A DNA stretch of 64,000 bases from Methanoregula sp. PtaB.Bin085 (GCF_002067035.1 NZ_MVQB01000014.1:1-64000); one strand, 5' to 3'. Shown: positions 1-8,491, counted from the stretch's first letter. A program made the numbers and translations. The notes: a model not told the origin generated them from the sequence alone.

Positions 1-105
1 GGGGGCACCTCCTCTGGAAAAATTGGTAGAATCAGATCAGGAACAACTGCCCAGTATCGCCATCAGGCGCGGGATACCCGGCACAATCCGGAGTCCCGTA
101 CGCAC

Positions 106-447
106 TCACGCCGATGATGCCGGGTTCAGGGCAATCCCTTTCCGGAGAACGCCGGCAATCGGCGATGCCGGGTCAGCGAGCTCTTCGGTTGTCAGGGTAA
201 TAATATCGAGCGGCACCCGGAATTTCCGGATCGTATTGAGCTCCGCGTCCCGGGTCAGGAGAGCCCGGTCAAAAATATCCCTGCCGGTAAAATCATCAGA
301 AATGATCGCGATATCGATATCGCTGCCCGGCCGTGCGGTGCCGGTGCTCGAGGATCCGAACAGGATAAGGTTGTCGATACGGATCCCGCTCTCCCGTATC
401 CTGCTGCTGAAATAATTTACCGTCTCGAGGACCTTTGCATCAACCAT
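106..447 (-). CDS. MNT-type minimal nucleotidyltransferase (antitoxin of MNT/HEPN pair)
   Basis: A 113-residue protein with the pol-beta superfamily nucleotidyltransferase signature: GSSSTGTARPGSDIDIAI at about residues 31-48 is the GS-x(n)-DxD pattern that binds NTP and metal. The length fits the family of minimal nucleotidyltransferases. Its ATG overlaps the 3' end of the upstream HEPN gene by about 30 nt, so the two are translationally coupled. In characterised MNT/HEPN modules the MNT protein neutralises the HEPN RNase toxin, often by adding nucleotides to it; that role here is inferred from family and pairing. Confidence 0.85.
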   Translation of the reverse strand: MVDAKVLETVNYFSSRIRESGIRIDNLILFGSSSTGTARPGSDIDIAIISDDFTGRDIFDRALLTRDAELNTIRKFRVPLDIITLTTEELADPASPIAGVLRKGIALNPASSA

Positions 448-806
448 GTGAGGATCTCCCGCGTTTCCGCAAGCAGTTTCGTGGCCTTCTCCTTCGTATA
501 TTGTTCAAGAACCTTTTCAAGGTTGTGGGGGTAACGTCCCGTGACACCGATCCTGTTGATGATAAAAAGTGAATCCAGGAATGGTTGCGGCAGTTCAAGT
601 TCCAGGAGTTCGACAAGATAGACAAGATTGTGTGTCTTATCCGGCTCGCTGTCAAATTTCTCTGCACAAAGTGCCTTGAGGGCTTTTTCCAATGCAAGGT
701 GACAGAAAAAAACTGCCGGGGGATACCTGCCGGAGGCGACAAGCGATTCCGCAGTACCGAGATCGTACTGCGCCTGCCGGAACCATTCCCCGAAATCAAC
801 CGTCAT
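417..806 (-). CDS. HEPN-domain protein (toxin partner of MNT)
   Basis: A helical HEPN protein of about 129 residues. The N-terminus carries the AQYDLGTAE block, followed by a CHLALEKALKAL helix and a THNLVYL segment, all typical of HEPN proteins paired with nucleotidyltransferases. A later GRYPHN segment may correspond to the basic/His region of the RNase site, but a strict R-x(4-6)-H motif is not obvious. The ATG at 806 places the domain close to the start. Upstream alternatives (ATG 842, GTG 848) would add 12-14 residues, so the start is uncertain. It precedes and overlaps the MNT gene. Confidence 0.8.
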   Translation of the reverse strand: MTVDFGEWFRQAQYDLGTAESLVASGRYPPAVFFCHLALEKALKALCAEKFDSEPDKTHNLVYLVELLELELPQPFLDSLFIINRIGVTGRYPHNLEKVLEQYTKEKATKLLAETREILTWLMQRSSRR

Positions 807-885
807 GGGACAATCCACTTCTCCTTGTTTATCGTTTCCCATTGACACTGATGAAGATTGTTGTCGCTGGCGGAATCATTCTCAC

Positions 886-995
886 TCATTCCCGTCCCCC
901 ACCCCCCCTCCCGCACCCGGCCAGGGGGGTCACCCCCCTCCGGAAAAAATGCTGGTGGGGGGTCGGGGCGGTTTTGGAAAGACGAACGTGAAAGT
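886..995 (+). repeat. GC-rich dispersed repeat, family 3, copy a
   Basis: The 280-nt gap between the HEPN gene and the PIN remnant holds a G/C-homopolymer-rich segment. A block reading GGGGGGTCACCCCCCTCCGG followed by an A-run recurs near 34.78 kb, and the CCGGAAAAAATG core recurs inside the inverted repeat near 52.9 kb. No ORF in it looks coding. Confidence 0.5.
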
Positions 996-1127
996 TCGCA
1001 GGAGTTTCATGTGAGTCTGCTTAAAACCCTGAAAGGATTTTCTTGCCTTTTTCGGACGGGGGTTTGGTCGGAGACCCCCCATTCATCATCACCGATGCCG
1101 ATCACCGCAAAAGGAAAACCGGTTGTA

Positions 1128-1519
1128 TTACCCTTCATTCCGGAACGGGTTGAGAACTTTCAGCCCGGGAACCCGGTCGAAATCATTTTCATTCCGGGTC
1201 ACGAGCGTGGCATCAAGCGAAAGAGCCGATGCTGCGATCACCGCATCGGGAAGGGAGATATTCATCGATGCCCGGAGTTCAATGGCTTTTCCGCAAGAGG
1301 GATGGTAAGCGGGAGACACCGGGCACAGTCAAGGAGCCGGCGAGCCTGGATCAGACCCTCCGGGGTGTGGCCTTTCCAGCCGAGGAGTTCGATCCTCGTG
1401 ATGATGGAGATAGTAAACGAGCCTTCCAGAACCGGATCAATCACCTGTTTCTGCCGGGGATTGAACGCTCCTGCAAGATAATAGATCAGGATATTCGTAT
1501 CTACAAGATACTCATTCAT
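1128..1519 (-). pseudogene. PIN-domain (VapC-like) toxin, frameshifted
   Basis: Two overlapping reading frames together make one PIN protein of about 130 residues. The N-terminal part (from the ATG at 1519) has MNEYLVDTNILIYYL with the first catalytic Asp, and a conserved SIITRIELLG with the middle Glu. The C-terminal part, in another frame, has LPDAVIAASALSLDATLVTRN.NDF with the last acidic cluster. Joining them at LAEK/AIELRAS needs one extra base in the run of four T (A on the coding strand) at 1287-1290. ATG 1519 overlaps the stop of the upstream antitoxin (ATGA). As sequenced, the toxin would stop early and lose its C-terminal catalytic residues; a base-calling error in the homopolymer would give the same picture. 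Confidence 0.75.
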
Positions 1520-1722
1520 GCACGGTTCCACTCGTTCCGCAGGGACTCGGCAACACCTTTCGGATCCTTGATGAGATCCCGGTAAATCCCGAAATAGTCC
1601 TGCGGGTGGCAGGGGGCGGGATGCGTTTTTCCCGCCTGCAGCGTCTGCTCCCAGAGCTCGACCGGGATGATGACGCTCTTCTTGTTGCCGCTGGCGTCAT
1701 ACACATACTGGATCTCGTTCAT
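1516..1722 (-). CDS. Putative antitoxin partner of the PIN toxin
   Basis: A 68-residue protein whose ATG at 1722 gives MNEIQYVYDASGNKKSVIIP, a beta-strand-rich N-terminus like that of small antitoxins found before PIN toxins. The C-terminal half (YFGIYRDLIKDPKGVAESLR) would be the toxin-binding helix. Its stop codon overlaps the start of the PIN gene in an ATGA arrangement, the usual antitoxin-toxin order. A longer ORF reaches upstream to 1902, but its extension is low-complexity and not credible. The antitoxin role is inferred from size and coupling; the family was not identified firmly. Confidence 0.7.
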   Translation of the reverse strand: MNEIQYVYDASGNKKSVIIPVELWEQTLQAGKTHPAPCHPQDYFGIYRDLIKDPKGVAESLRNEWNRA

Positions 1723-1992
1723 TGGATATGCATTGATTTTAAGAATGAATATATTTTTTCGATGATTTGGATAAGGATCCGTACTGAAAAAAGTCCCGTA
1801 TTCCGTTAGTAAAATTTTCATCTGTAGATAATCCCCCCACCGTCCCCCTCTCCACCGCCCGCCCCATCGCCCCCGCTCAGACAAAACTCCGCTGGCCCGC
1901 ACTCACCGGCTCCTGCCCGGGCCGGCACCGGCGGATGCGAAGGGAAACGTGAGCGAGTCTGCCTCCATCGGCAATCTTTCCGCGTGCACCCG

Positions 1993-2622
1993 TCACGTTT
2001 CCGATCGCGGGTCCCTCACCATCGCAGTATGTATGATGGATGAGCCAGGAATCATCTGACGGTCGACAACGCGGAAACCGAAGTGCTCATACAAACCGAC
2101 ATTCTTTTCGTTCTGGGTGTTCAGGTAACAGGGAAACCCCCTTGCATCGAGCCGTTCCAGCATGGGCCGGATCAGCTTCCCTGCAAGCCCCTGTCCCTGG
2201 TTCACGGGGTCGACACCGATGAAGAAGAGATAGATGTGCGGTACAGACAGGTGTTGTGCATGGAGCGCGTCGACGCGGTCAGAGAACGACATCAGCCGGT
2301 TAAACCCCTCCGGCCCGAGCTGGTCCCGCAGTCGGAATCCGCCGGCCCGGAAGGCCCGCCACAACGTGATTGCGGACTTCTCTGATGGAAGCCAGACACA
2401 GACACCTTCGCACGCCGGGGACGTGGCATACACTTCCCCGTAAATGAGCCCGTACCGGATCTCGAACTCGAACAGGAACCGTGACCGGTCGGTTCGTGCG
2501 GCGATATCCGGTAACAGGTGTGTCATCTTCGGATCGGATTCGAATGCCCGGGCAAGCATCGCTGCCGCCAGCGGAATATCGTTCTTTTCCAGAAGAACGG
2601 GAGTTGCAGCAGGTATGGCCAT
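1993..2622 (-). CDS. GNAT-family N-acetyltransferase
   Basis: A 209-residue protein starting at ATG 2622 (MAIPAATPVLL). The acetyl-CoA binding region is seen as IGVDPVNQGQGLAGKLIRPML, matching the Q/RxxGxG/A motif A of GNAT enzymes. It is followed by a GFPCYLNTQNEKNVGLYEHFGF motif B region, where the N and Y residues place CoA. The layout with a long N-terminal half and a W-L-P-S segment resembles uncharacterised GNATs annotated only as acetyltransferases. Substrate unknown. The open frame extends to 2877, but that extension is unlike coding sequence. Confidence 0.85.
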   Translation of the reverse strand: MAIPAATPVLLEKNDIPLAAAMLARAFESDPKMTHLLPDIAARTDRSRFLFEFEIRYGLIYGEVYATSPACEGVCVWLPSEKSAITLWRAFRAGGFRLRDQLGPEGFNRLMSFSDRVDALHAQHLSVPHIYLFFIGVDPVNQGQGLAGKLIRPMLERLDARGFPCYLNTQNEKNVGLYEHFGFRVVDRQMIPGSSIIHTAMVRDPRSET

Positions 2623-2840
2623 GATCCTCACAGATTGAAATCGGACCCGGCTATGATAAAATAAACGGTTGTGAATATAATGTCCCTCATGGATTTTTTC
2701 CGGGTATGTGCTGCGCTGAAACAATAACCGGATTACCGCCGTGATTACTGGCCGGTGGTCGCTTGCCTTTCTTTCATGAAATCCGGCCTTGCTCCCTTCG
2801 CACCCGCCACCCCCGGCCACACCGGCCAGACACCGCCCGT

Positions 2841-3293
2841 TCAGAGATCCTTTCGCAGGTATATCATGTCCCTGCACAGGAAATCGCCGTCATAGATCGG
2901 TTCGGAATACGTTCTGGTGAAGAATCCCGGATCAGTCCTGAACCGGATAAAACCGGCCTGCTCGTAGAACGAGACCGCCGGTTCTGCCGTCCCCACGATG
3001 ATCGACAAGTATTTTCCCCGGAAGTGTTCAGACAGGAAGCGTATCATGGCCGATGCAATGCCCCGGTGCCGGAACTCTTCGGCAGTTGCGAGGGCTTTCA
3101 GCTCGCACTGGTCAGCGGAAACGGGAATCACGACCGCCACACATGCAGGTACTTTACCGCAGTACGCCGCGACAAGCGTTCCCTGATCAAGATATTGTTC
3201 GACAACAGCCTCTTCCGGATCTGCGCAGAGGATCAGGGGGAGGAACGGCCGCTTGTCGCCGGTGATTATCCGGAATGAAAGGATGCAGGTCAT
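2841..3293 (-). CDS. GNAT-family N-acetyltransferase
   Basis: A 150-residue GNAT protein starting at ATG 3293 (MTCILSFRIITGDKRPF). Motif A is ATAEEFRHRGIASAMIRFL (R-x-x-G-I-A) and the C-terminal part shows EPAVSFYEQAGF, the usual motif B with the Tyr of the active site. It lies about 220 nt upstream of, and on the same strand as, the other GNAT gene, but the two are dissimilar outside the core motifs. Substrate unknown. An in-frame upstream ATG at 3347 is less likely because the added residues do not resemble the family. Confidence 0.8.
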   Translation of the reverse strand: MTCILSFRIITGDKRPFLPLILCADPEEAVVEQYLDQGTLVAAYCGKVPACVAVVIPVSADQCELKALATAEEFRHRGIASAMIRFLSEHFRGKYLSIIVGTAEPAVSFYEQAGFIRFRTDPGFFTRTYSEPIYDGDFLCRDMIYLRKDL

Positions 3294-3467
3294 GGGTGCC
3301 TCACCGGTGTACTGCTTCCGGCACCCGGGGGACATCCCCCCGGTCAAGAACCGGAGTCAGGGCATCAGTTCCTGCAAATGTGTGCATGCCGGTCACATAA
3401 TATGCTGTGGTGAAAGGCTCCTGCCGGGCCAATACCGGCTGGCACCCGCGGGCTGCGGGAAAAAATA

Positions 3468-3700
3468 TCAGGGATGGATGGCAACAACCCGGGCCGGCGC
3501 ACCTGTCCCGCCCCGGATATCCATGGGGATGACGTTGAGCATTGCTCCCGACCGCGCGGGCTTGTCGGTGTCCGCGATGTTCTCCGGGACCGCCGGTCCG
3601 CACCGCAGATCACGCGGTGCATCGTCACGTCCTGCGGTGTCCCGGAATCCATGCCCGGCGTCTCGAGGACAATGCCGGTAACGTTCCGCTGCGTTGCCAG
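3468..3700 (-). pseudogene. Remnant of a cyclase-family hydrolase
   Basis: Two frames on the minus strand carry parts of the C-terminal region of cyclase/kynurenine-formamidase-like metal hydrolases. One frame reads VTGIVLETPGMDSGTPQD followed by VTMHRVICGAD. The adjacent frame then reads PENIADTDKPARSGAMLNVIP and RGGTGAPARVVAI, the characteristic lid/active-site end of the family. One missing base around 3584-3592 separates the two. The N-terminal metal-binding half (HxGTHxDxP) is not found upstream, where a stop is met at 3755. It is a decayed fragment; the family assignment rests on the C-terminal motifs only. Confidence 0.5.
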
Positions 3701-3754
3701 GAACCCGGCCGATTCGCGGGAAAAACCCGAAGAGCCGGATGGTCTTCTCGTGCT

Positions 3755-3936
3755 TCATTCCTGGCCGAAGACGTCTTCCATGACTCGACACCTGTCAGGG
3801 GCAATGTCCGTGACCAATGCAATCCCCCTCTTCCGGTCAATCAACCCCAGTACCCTGATGAGCGAACGGTTTGGTGCACACTGGCAGCCATTTTTCCGTC
3901 ACCACTGTGCATTGGATCCTCCGGTTTTCCTGCCAT
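3755..3936 (-). pseudogene. Small ORF interrupted by an apparent single-base deletion
   Basis: From ATG 3936 the frame reads MAGKPEDPMHSGDGKMAASV and ends early. A second frame continues as SLIRVLGLIDRKRGIALVTD and ends with VMEDVFGQE at the TGA at 3755. Joined near 3852 they would give one basic protein of about 60 residues. I do not recognise the family. It sits directly downstream of the CfbB/CbiA gene on the same strand, so it may once have been the last gene of that operon. Confidence 0.35.
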
Positions 3937-3999
3937 ATCTCTGTTCACGTTCCCTTGACGTTCGTCTTCGTATGACCATGAGATGACCGGGGCAGAAGA

Positions 4000-5331
4000 T
4001 TATCTCCTTGAGAATCGCACGGCAGAATCGGCAAATTTTCCGGCAAACTTTGGTGTGAAATATGCATGGGTATAACAGCCAACAGTATTGTGACAGACCA
4101 TACCGTCCCTGCCGGCAACGATTCCCTTTCCGCGGGAAAGGCAGACAGCATAGCGTGCATCGCGGTCCGGATCCAGCCTCGAATAATGGAATTCGTGGCC
4201 GGTTATTACCGATGACCGGGGAATGCAGGAGACATCTCCCGTCCCGGTTCCCCTGACATATCCCAGTGCCTGGATCGTCCGGGTCATTTCGGCAGTTGCG
4301 GGAAGAATGCCGCACATACGATATGTGGTATCAGCATTGATCTCATCGGTCAGATACATGAGTCCCCCGCATTCAGCGTAGATGGGCATGCCAGCATCTG
4401 CAGCTCGGCGCAGATCACCGGTGCATTCTGACGATTCAAGGGCAGCCAGATGAAGTTCCGGGTATCCTCCCCCGAGGTATACTGCATCAACGTCCGGTAA
4501 CCGGTCGCGGAGCGGACTGAAAAAAACCAGTTCTGCACCGTACCGGCTGAGAAGGTCAAGGTTATCCTGATAATAGAAACAGAACGCAGGGTCAAACGCG
4601 ATACCCACTGAATATCCGCATTTTCTCTCTACAGTATCATCAGGGGTCGGGTTATCGAGCGGGGGTGCCTGACATGCGGCGGCGACAAGCGCGTCCAGAT
4701 GAACGTATTCTTCGATCATCTTTCCGGCATTACCGAGATTTCCGGATTCGTGAGCCATCTTGAGACCGAGATGCCGGCTTCCGATGACAATATCCTCATT
4801 CCGCGGGACATACCCAAACGCCGGGACGGTAAGCCCGGATTCAATCATCGTCCGATGCCGGGGGCTGCCGGTCCTGTTGATAATTACTCCGGGGATAATG
4901 AGTGTCGGATCGTATCCGCAATATCCCTGGATCAGGGCGTGGACACTGCGTGACATCCCCCTGGCATCGATCACGAGTACGACCGGAGCCCTGAGAATAC
5001 GGGCGACATGGGCGGTACTTGCGATATCTGAGCCATCGATACCATCAAACAATCCCATAACGCCTTCAATAACCGCGATATCTGCATCTGCAGTTGCCCG
5101 GGAAAATGTGTCGATACACCCGTCCTCGCCCATCATGAACGGGTCGAGATTGCGCGAGATGCGACCGCATATTTTTGTGTGGTGCGAGGGATCGATAAAA
5201 TCCGGCCCGACCTTGAACGGCTGAACGTTCATTCCCCGTGCGGTCAGGGCTGCCATGATGCCGCTCGCTATCGTTGTCTTTCCGCAACCGCTGTGCGTGC
5301 CGGCAATAACGATGCGGGGAGCTGGATTCAT
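4000..5331 (-). CDS. Ni-sirohydrochlorin / cobyrinate a,c-diamide synthase (CfbB/CbiA family)
   Basis: A 443-residue ATP- and glutamine-dependent amidase of the CobB/CbiA type. The N-terminal P-loop GTHSGCGKTT is at residues 11-20 and GPDFIDPSHH at 42-51. The C-terminal class I glutamine amidotransferase domain has AECGGLMYL with nucleophile Cys321 and GHEFHYS (His379). Members amidate acetate side chains a and c of cobyrinate (cobamides) or of Ni-sirohydrochlorin (F430, CfbB). Methanogens often hold both paralogs, and sequence alone does not tell me which this is. Its ATG overlaps the stop of the CbiO-like gene by 4 nt, so it is the third gene of a metal-uptake operon; this fits supply of Ni or Co to the tetrapyrrole pathway. 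Confidence 0.9.
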   Translation of the reverse strand: MNPAPRIVIAGTHSGCGKTTIASGIMAALTARGMNVQPFKVGPDFIDPSHHTKICGRISRNLDPFMMGEDGCIDTFSRATADADIAVIEGVMGLFDGIDGSDIASTAHVARILRAPVVLVIDARGMSRSVHALIQGYCGYDPTLIIPGVIINRTGSPRHRTMIESGLTVPAFGYVPRNEDIVIGSRHLGLKMAHESGNLGNAGKMIEEYVHLDALVAAACQAPPLDNPTPDDTVERKCGYSVGIAFDPAFCFYYQDNLDLLSRYGAELVFFSPLRDRLPDVDAVYLGGGYPELHLAALESSECTGDLRRAADAGMPIYAECGGLMYLTDEINADTTYRMCGILPATAEMTRTIQALGYVRGTGTGDVSCIPRSSVITGHEFHYSRLDPDRDARYAVCLSRGKGIVAGRDGMVCHNTVGCYTHAYFTPKFAGKFADSAVRFSRR

Positions 5332-6530
5332 GAGGGGCCGTCCGTGTTTTCATCTGCATCGTTCTTTTCCGAAACAAAGGGAAGAACAGGGATGTGTACG
5401 CCGCTCTCGGTTCCATAATTATTGACCCGCTGGTATACCCGCGCAACCATGCTGCCGGTTGTCAGGATCATGGTGTCCTTGCCGAGAAGCGCTTTAAGGA
5501 TACATTTATCGATCACACCATACGTGAAATCAAGGCGAACCCCGGATTTTTCTGCATATTGTTTTGCACGGGTTCCCATCGCGCCGATCGCTGTTGATCC
5601 GCGGGATGATCGCCAGCCAGGCAATGTATCGAGATCATCCCCATCAACATTAACAACGGTTATTCTTCCCGGTCCCTTTCGGCCGGATGGCTTTTGTACT
5701 AACTGTTCGATGCAGTGCATCACGTCCAGGATTGTCCGTGGTTTTTTCTCCTGGACCGGGAACCCCCGCTCCTGCAGTTCCCTGTGCAGTTCCAGAAGTA
5801 TGGGAAGGGAGAGGTGAGCACTCCGGACGGATTCATAGTTGCCGAATGCAACTTCAGGAATATCTTCCTGAAGGATACGCCCGCTTTTCATCAGGATTGC
5901 ACGGTCGGCCCATGGATATGCCAGTTCAACATCATGGGTTGAGATGATAATGGTTTTTCCCTCGTGGTTCAGTTCATCAAGAAGCTCAATAATATCCTCA
6001 GAACCGGAAGGATCCAGGCCGCTTGTTGGTTCATCAAGAACGAGAACATCGGGATCCATGGCAAGAACACCGGCGATTGCCACCCGTTTTTTCTCCCCGC
6101 CGGAGAGCTGGTGAGGAGGACGGCGTTCAAAACCTTCGAGTCCCACATGACGGAGCGCACGTGTTACAGCCTCCCGGACTTCTGTCTCGTTATTGCCGAG
6201 GTTTGTCGGGCCGAAAGCAACGTCCTGATACACGGTTGGGGCAATGATCTGCCGGTCAGGATTCTGGAGAACAAAACCAACCCGTTTCCGCAGGATACGT
6301 AACGACGCCGGATCGTACAGTACCGGCTGGTTGTCGAAGAGCATCATACCGGTGTCCGGACGAACCATGCCATTCAGCATCATCAGGAGCGTGGATTTTC
6401 CTGCACCATTCGGACCGACGAGCGCTATCTTCTCTTTTTTCCTGATATGGAAACTGATACCACGGATCGCTTCCATTCCCCGCGGATAACGGTATCGTAT
6501 ATCCCTGGCTTCGAGAATAATACTGCTCAT
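5328..6530 (-). CDS. cbiO: CbiO/NikO-type ECF ATPase with an extra C-terminal domain
   Basis: A 400-residue ABC ATPase of a metal ECF transporter. Walker A GPNGAGKS is at residues 39-46, the Q-loop lies in FVLQNPDRQIIAPTV, signature LSGGEKKR at 142-149, Walker B VLVLDEPTSGLDP near 162-174, and the switch STHD at 197-200. About 280 residues suffice for such an ATPase. Here roughly 110 more follow, containing VVNVDGDDLDTLPGWR, GAMGTRAKQYAEKSGVRLDF and a conserved-looking MILTTGSMVARV. I do not recognise that C-terminal domain. The gene lies 7 nt after cbiQ and overlaps the amidase gene. M and N components are not in the window. Confidence 0.88.
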   Translation of the reverse strand: MSSIILEARDIRYRYPRGMEAIRGISFHIRKKEKIALVGPNGAGKSTLLMMLNGMVRPDTGMMLFDNQPVLYDPASLRILRKRVGFVLQNPDRQIIAPTVYQDVAFGPTNLGNNETEVREAVTRALRHVGLEGFERRPPHQLSGGEKKRVAIAGVLAMDPDVLVLDEPTSGLDPSGSEDIIELLDELNHEGKTIIISTHDVELAYPWADRAILMKSGRILQEDIPEVAFGNYESVRSAHLSLPILLELHRELQERGFPVQEKKPRTILDVMHCIEQLVQKPSGRKGPGRITVVNVDGDDLDTLPGWRSSRGSTAIGAMGTRAKQYAEKSGVRLDFTYGVIDKCILKALLGKDTMILTTGSMVARVYQRVNNYGTESGVHIPVLPFVSEKNDADENTDGPS

Positions 6531-6537
6531 ATATCTC

Positions 6538-7326
6538 CTAGATAAGGGTAACGGAACCGGATATGATCACAACTGCAGACGAGAGGGCAAGGAAAGAAAC
6601 CACAACGAATACCTGGACGGGTTCAGCCGGCCGACTCTCACCAAAGGCAGCGAATTTTCCCGAATAACACCGCGCATCCATGGCACGCACCAGATCATCT
6701 CCGGCATCCCAGCTGGCAATGAATGCCGCCCCGCAAAGCAGGGCAAAGGATCGTATGGATTCACGATATCTGGAATACCCAAGGCGCATGACCTGGGCAT
6801 GGTAGATCTGGATTACCTGGTCCATCAGAATAAAAATCGTACGGTATATTATCATCATCAGGTCGATTACCTCATCAGGTATCCTGAATTGTCGGAATGC
6901 ATTAAAAATGTCGGTCATCGGAGTGGTCAGGGATAGAAAACATAATGCAGAGATCCCCCCGAGAACCCGGCAGAAGACCAGAAAGCCCTCATTGATACTT
7001 TCCCTGGTGATTGATACTGCGAATCCTTCAATACCTTCCCATTGCCAGAAAATCTCGGTTCCTCCCCTGATCAGGATGATTCCGGCAATGCTCATGAACG
7101 CAAACATGAGTGGCAGAATAAAAAGTTCCGCATAGGTTTTCATATCCACCCGTGCCAGGTAAATGACAGCCCCTCCGAGCAGGATAGCAATAAAAAGCGG
7201 AGGAATAAAACTGCCGGAGATCAGGCAGAGAATAATGGCACCGATGCCCGCGATAAGTTTCAGGTTGGTATTCACTTCACGAAGTCCGTTCTTCTGGGCG
7301 ATGTCTTCCAGAAGTTCCTCAAGCAT
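6538..7326 (-). CDS. cbiQ: CbiQ/NikQ-type ECF transporter T component
   Basis: A 262-residue integral membrane protein with about five to six hydrophobic helices and, in its cytoplasmic part, the paired Ala-Arg-x/Arg-Gly-like coupling motifs of T components: YHAQVMRLGYSRYRES and DLVRAMDARCYSGKF. The latter is the typical second coupling helix that contacts the ATPase. Its length and the N-terminal MLEELLEDIAQKNGLREVN stretch fit CbiQ of cobalt/nickel importers. It is the first gene of the operon with the ATPase and the a,c-diamide synthase. The substrate-binding CbiM/NikM and N subunits are not nearby upstream, so they must be encoded elsewhere or be replaced. Confidence 0.88.
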   Translation of the reverse strand: MLEELLEDIAQKNGLREVNTNLKLIAGIGAIILCLISGSFIPPLFIAILLGGAVIYLARVDMKTYAELFILPLMFAFMSIAGIILIRGGTEIFWQWEGIEGFAVSITRESINEGFLVFCRVLGGISALCFLSLTTPMTDIFNAFRQFRIPDEVIDLMMIIYRTIFILMDQVIQIYHAQVMRLGYSRYRESIRSFALLCGAAFIASWDAGDDLVRAMDARCYSGKFAAFGESRPAEPVQVFVVVSFLALSSAVVIISGSVTLI

Positions 7327-7621
7327 AAGGGTTCACCATCCTTCATGTAGTAACCGGTTTTAATAAAATTTACTTTACTTAACTCAATTTTTTTGTACTT
7401 TAAAGGTTATTCGTTCCCCATTAATATAACGTGCATACGCATCATGTCATTTCCGGAAATCCTGATGCAGATGCAATTCTAATCCTGGCAAATCCGGTAA
7501 AACGATCAAACGTTGCGGAGGATTCAATGCGTTTTTCCGGCAAACGTGAGAGTCATATCGTGAAGAAAAACAGACCCCCGAATGAAATCCTTAATAATGA
7601 TTACACGCTTTATCTTCTTTA
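7327..7621. promoter_or_regulatory. AT-rich divergent intergenic region between cbiQ and a lipoprotein gene
   Basis: This 295-nt gap is much richer in A and T than its surroundings, especially 7352-7415, where TTTTAATAAAATTT and a run of seven T occur. Both flanking genes start here in opposite directions, so it should hold two promoters. On the minus strand TTTATTAAA is a plausible TATA box for cbiQ. No clear inverted repeat or known riboswitch fold was seen. Confidence 0.4.
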
Positions 7622-8473
7622 ATGAAAGAAAGATTCCTCTGCCGGGTATATTTCCTGATGGTCATTCTCTTGCTTGCAGGTTCAGGTTGTGTTGCACCTC
7701 CTACGGAAAATGCTTCAACTCCTATTGATCTGTACAATCCCAACCAGTTTGCAACAAATACAACCAATCCTTCATCCGCATCAGCATTCGTCACCGAAAT
7801 CCCTCTCGAATTTACTGCACAAACAACAAAGCCTTCCGGATATTCGACATTTCTCCCGACAACGCAAATCCCCTCGGATATCACCTGCCGCATTTACAGC
7901 CTGAATATGACCGGAGTCAACGGGTCGGCATTTCTGTTCAACCTGAAGAACGCGCCCATGTATATCAGTTACACGGTTGTCCCGACGAATGTGACCGTGA
8001 CAAAAGTATATACAGAGAACGTTCTCGATAAAAAAGAGACAAAGACCTATATATTTTCAGATTACAGCCCGCAATCGTGGTTTGAGATCACGGTCCGGAA
8101 CAATGCTACCAAAGAGGTCATCCTTCAGGACGGATTCGGTGAATTAAAAGGATACCCGACATACCTGACAAGAACCATAAAAGTCATGAAAAATGAAGAC
8201 CTGCAGGTTGAGTTCAGGAACAATAATATCAAATCTGAAATTTCTATCTGGGTAAAACCAATCGGGAATTTTGATGAATCACGGTTCTCTGAATTCACGG
8301 ACTGCGCATACCTGGATCCCAACCGGGCATCTCTTACGACTTTGAAACAGACAACACTGCCAGGTGTAATTTATACGTGGACGCCAGAGAATATCGCCAC
8401 ACCGGAACAGGCAAAAGTTCAGAATCAGGGAACTGAGGTTCCGCGGAATATCTCCGACATTGCGTGGAATTAA
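7622..8473 (+). CDS. Secreted lipoprotein of unknown function
   Basis: A 283-residue protein with a signal peptide and lipobox LLLAGSGC (Cys near residue 22), followed by a Thr/Pro/Ser-rich linker. The folded part (about residues 95-210) contains NLKNAPMYISYTVVP and SPQSWFEITVRN...LQDGFGE. The same pattern is found in the zinc-ribbon membrane protein at 27690-28466 (PPLYIKFNITP, SPNSWFKVSVYD...QQGFQKGFG), so the two share an extracytoplasmic domain. Function unknown; probably anchored outside the membrane. The start at 7622 directly precedes a basic n-region. Confidence 0.8.
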   Translation: MKERFLCRVYFLMVILLLAGSGCVAPPTENASTPIDLYNPNQFATNTTNPSSASAFVTEIPLEFTAQTTKPSGYSTFLPTTQIPSDITCRIYSLNMTGVNGSAFLFNLKNAPMYISYTVVPTNVTVTKVYTENVLDKKETKTYIFSDYSPQSWFEITVRNNATKEVILQDGFGELKGYPTYLTRTIKVMKNEDLQVEFRNNNIKSEISIWVKPIGNFDESRFSEFTDCAYLDPNRASLTTLKQTTLPGVIYTWTPENIATPEQAKVQNQGTEVPRNISDIAWN

Positions 8474-8476
8474 TAA

Positions 8477-8491
8477 TTTTTTTCTTTTTTT
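8477..8491 (+). terminator. T-rich transcription terminator
   Basis: Fourteen T interrupted once by C lie directly after the TAA of the lipoprotein gene. Such oligo-T tracts are sufficient for termination by archaeal RNA polymerase. Confidence 0.6.

Noticed and set aside
7431-7622. A 63-codon ORF upstream of the lipoprotein gene
   Set aside because: No recognisable motif, atypical composition, and it lies in the AT-rich divergent promoter region.
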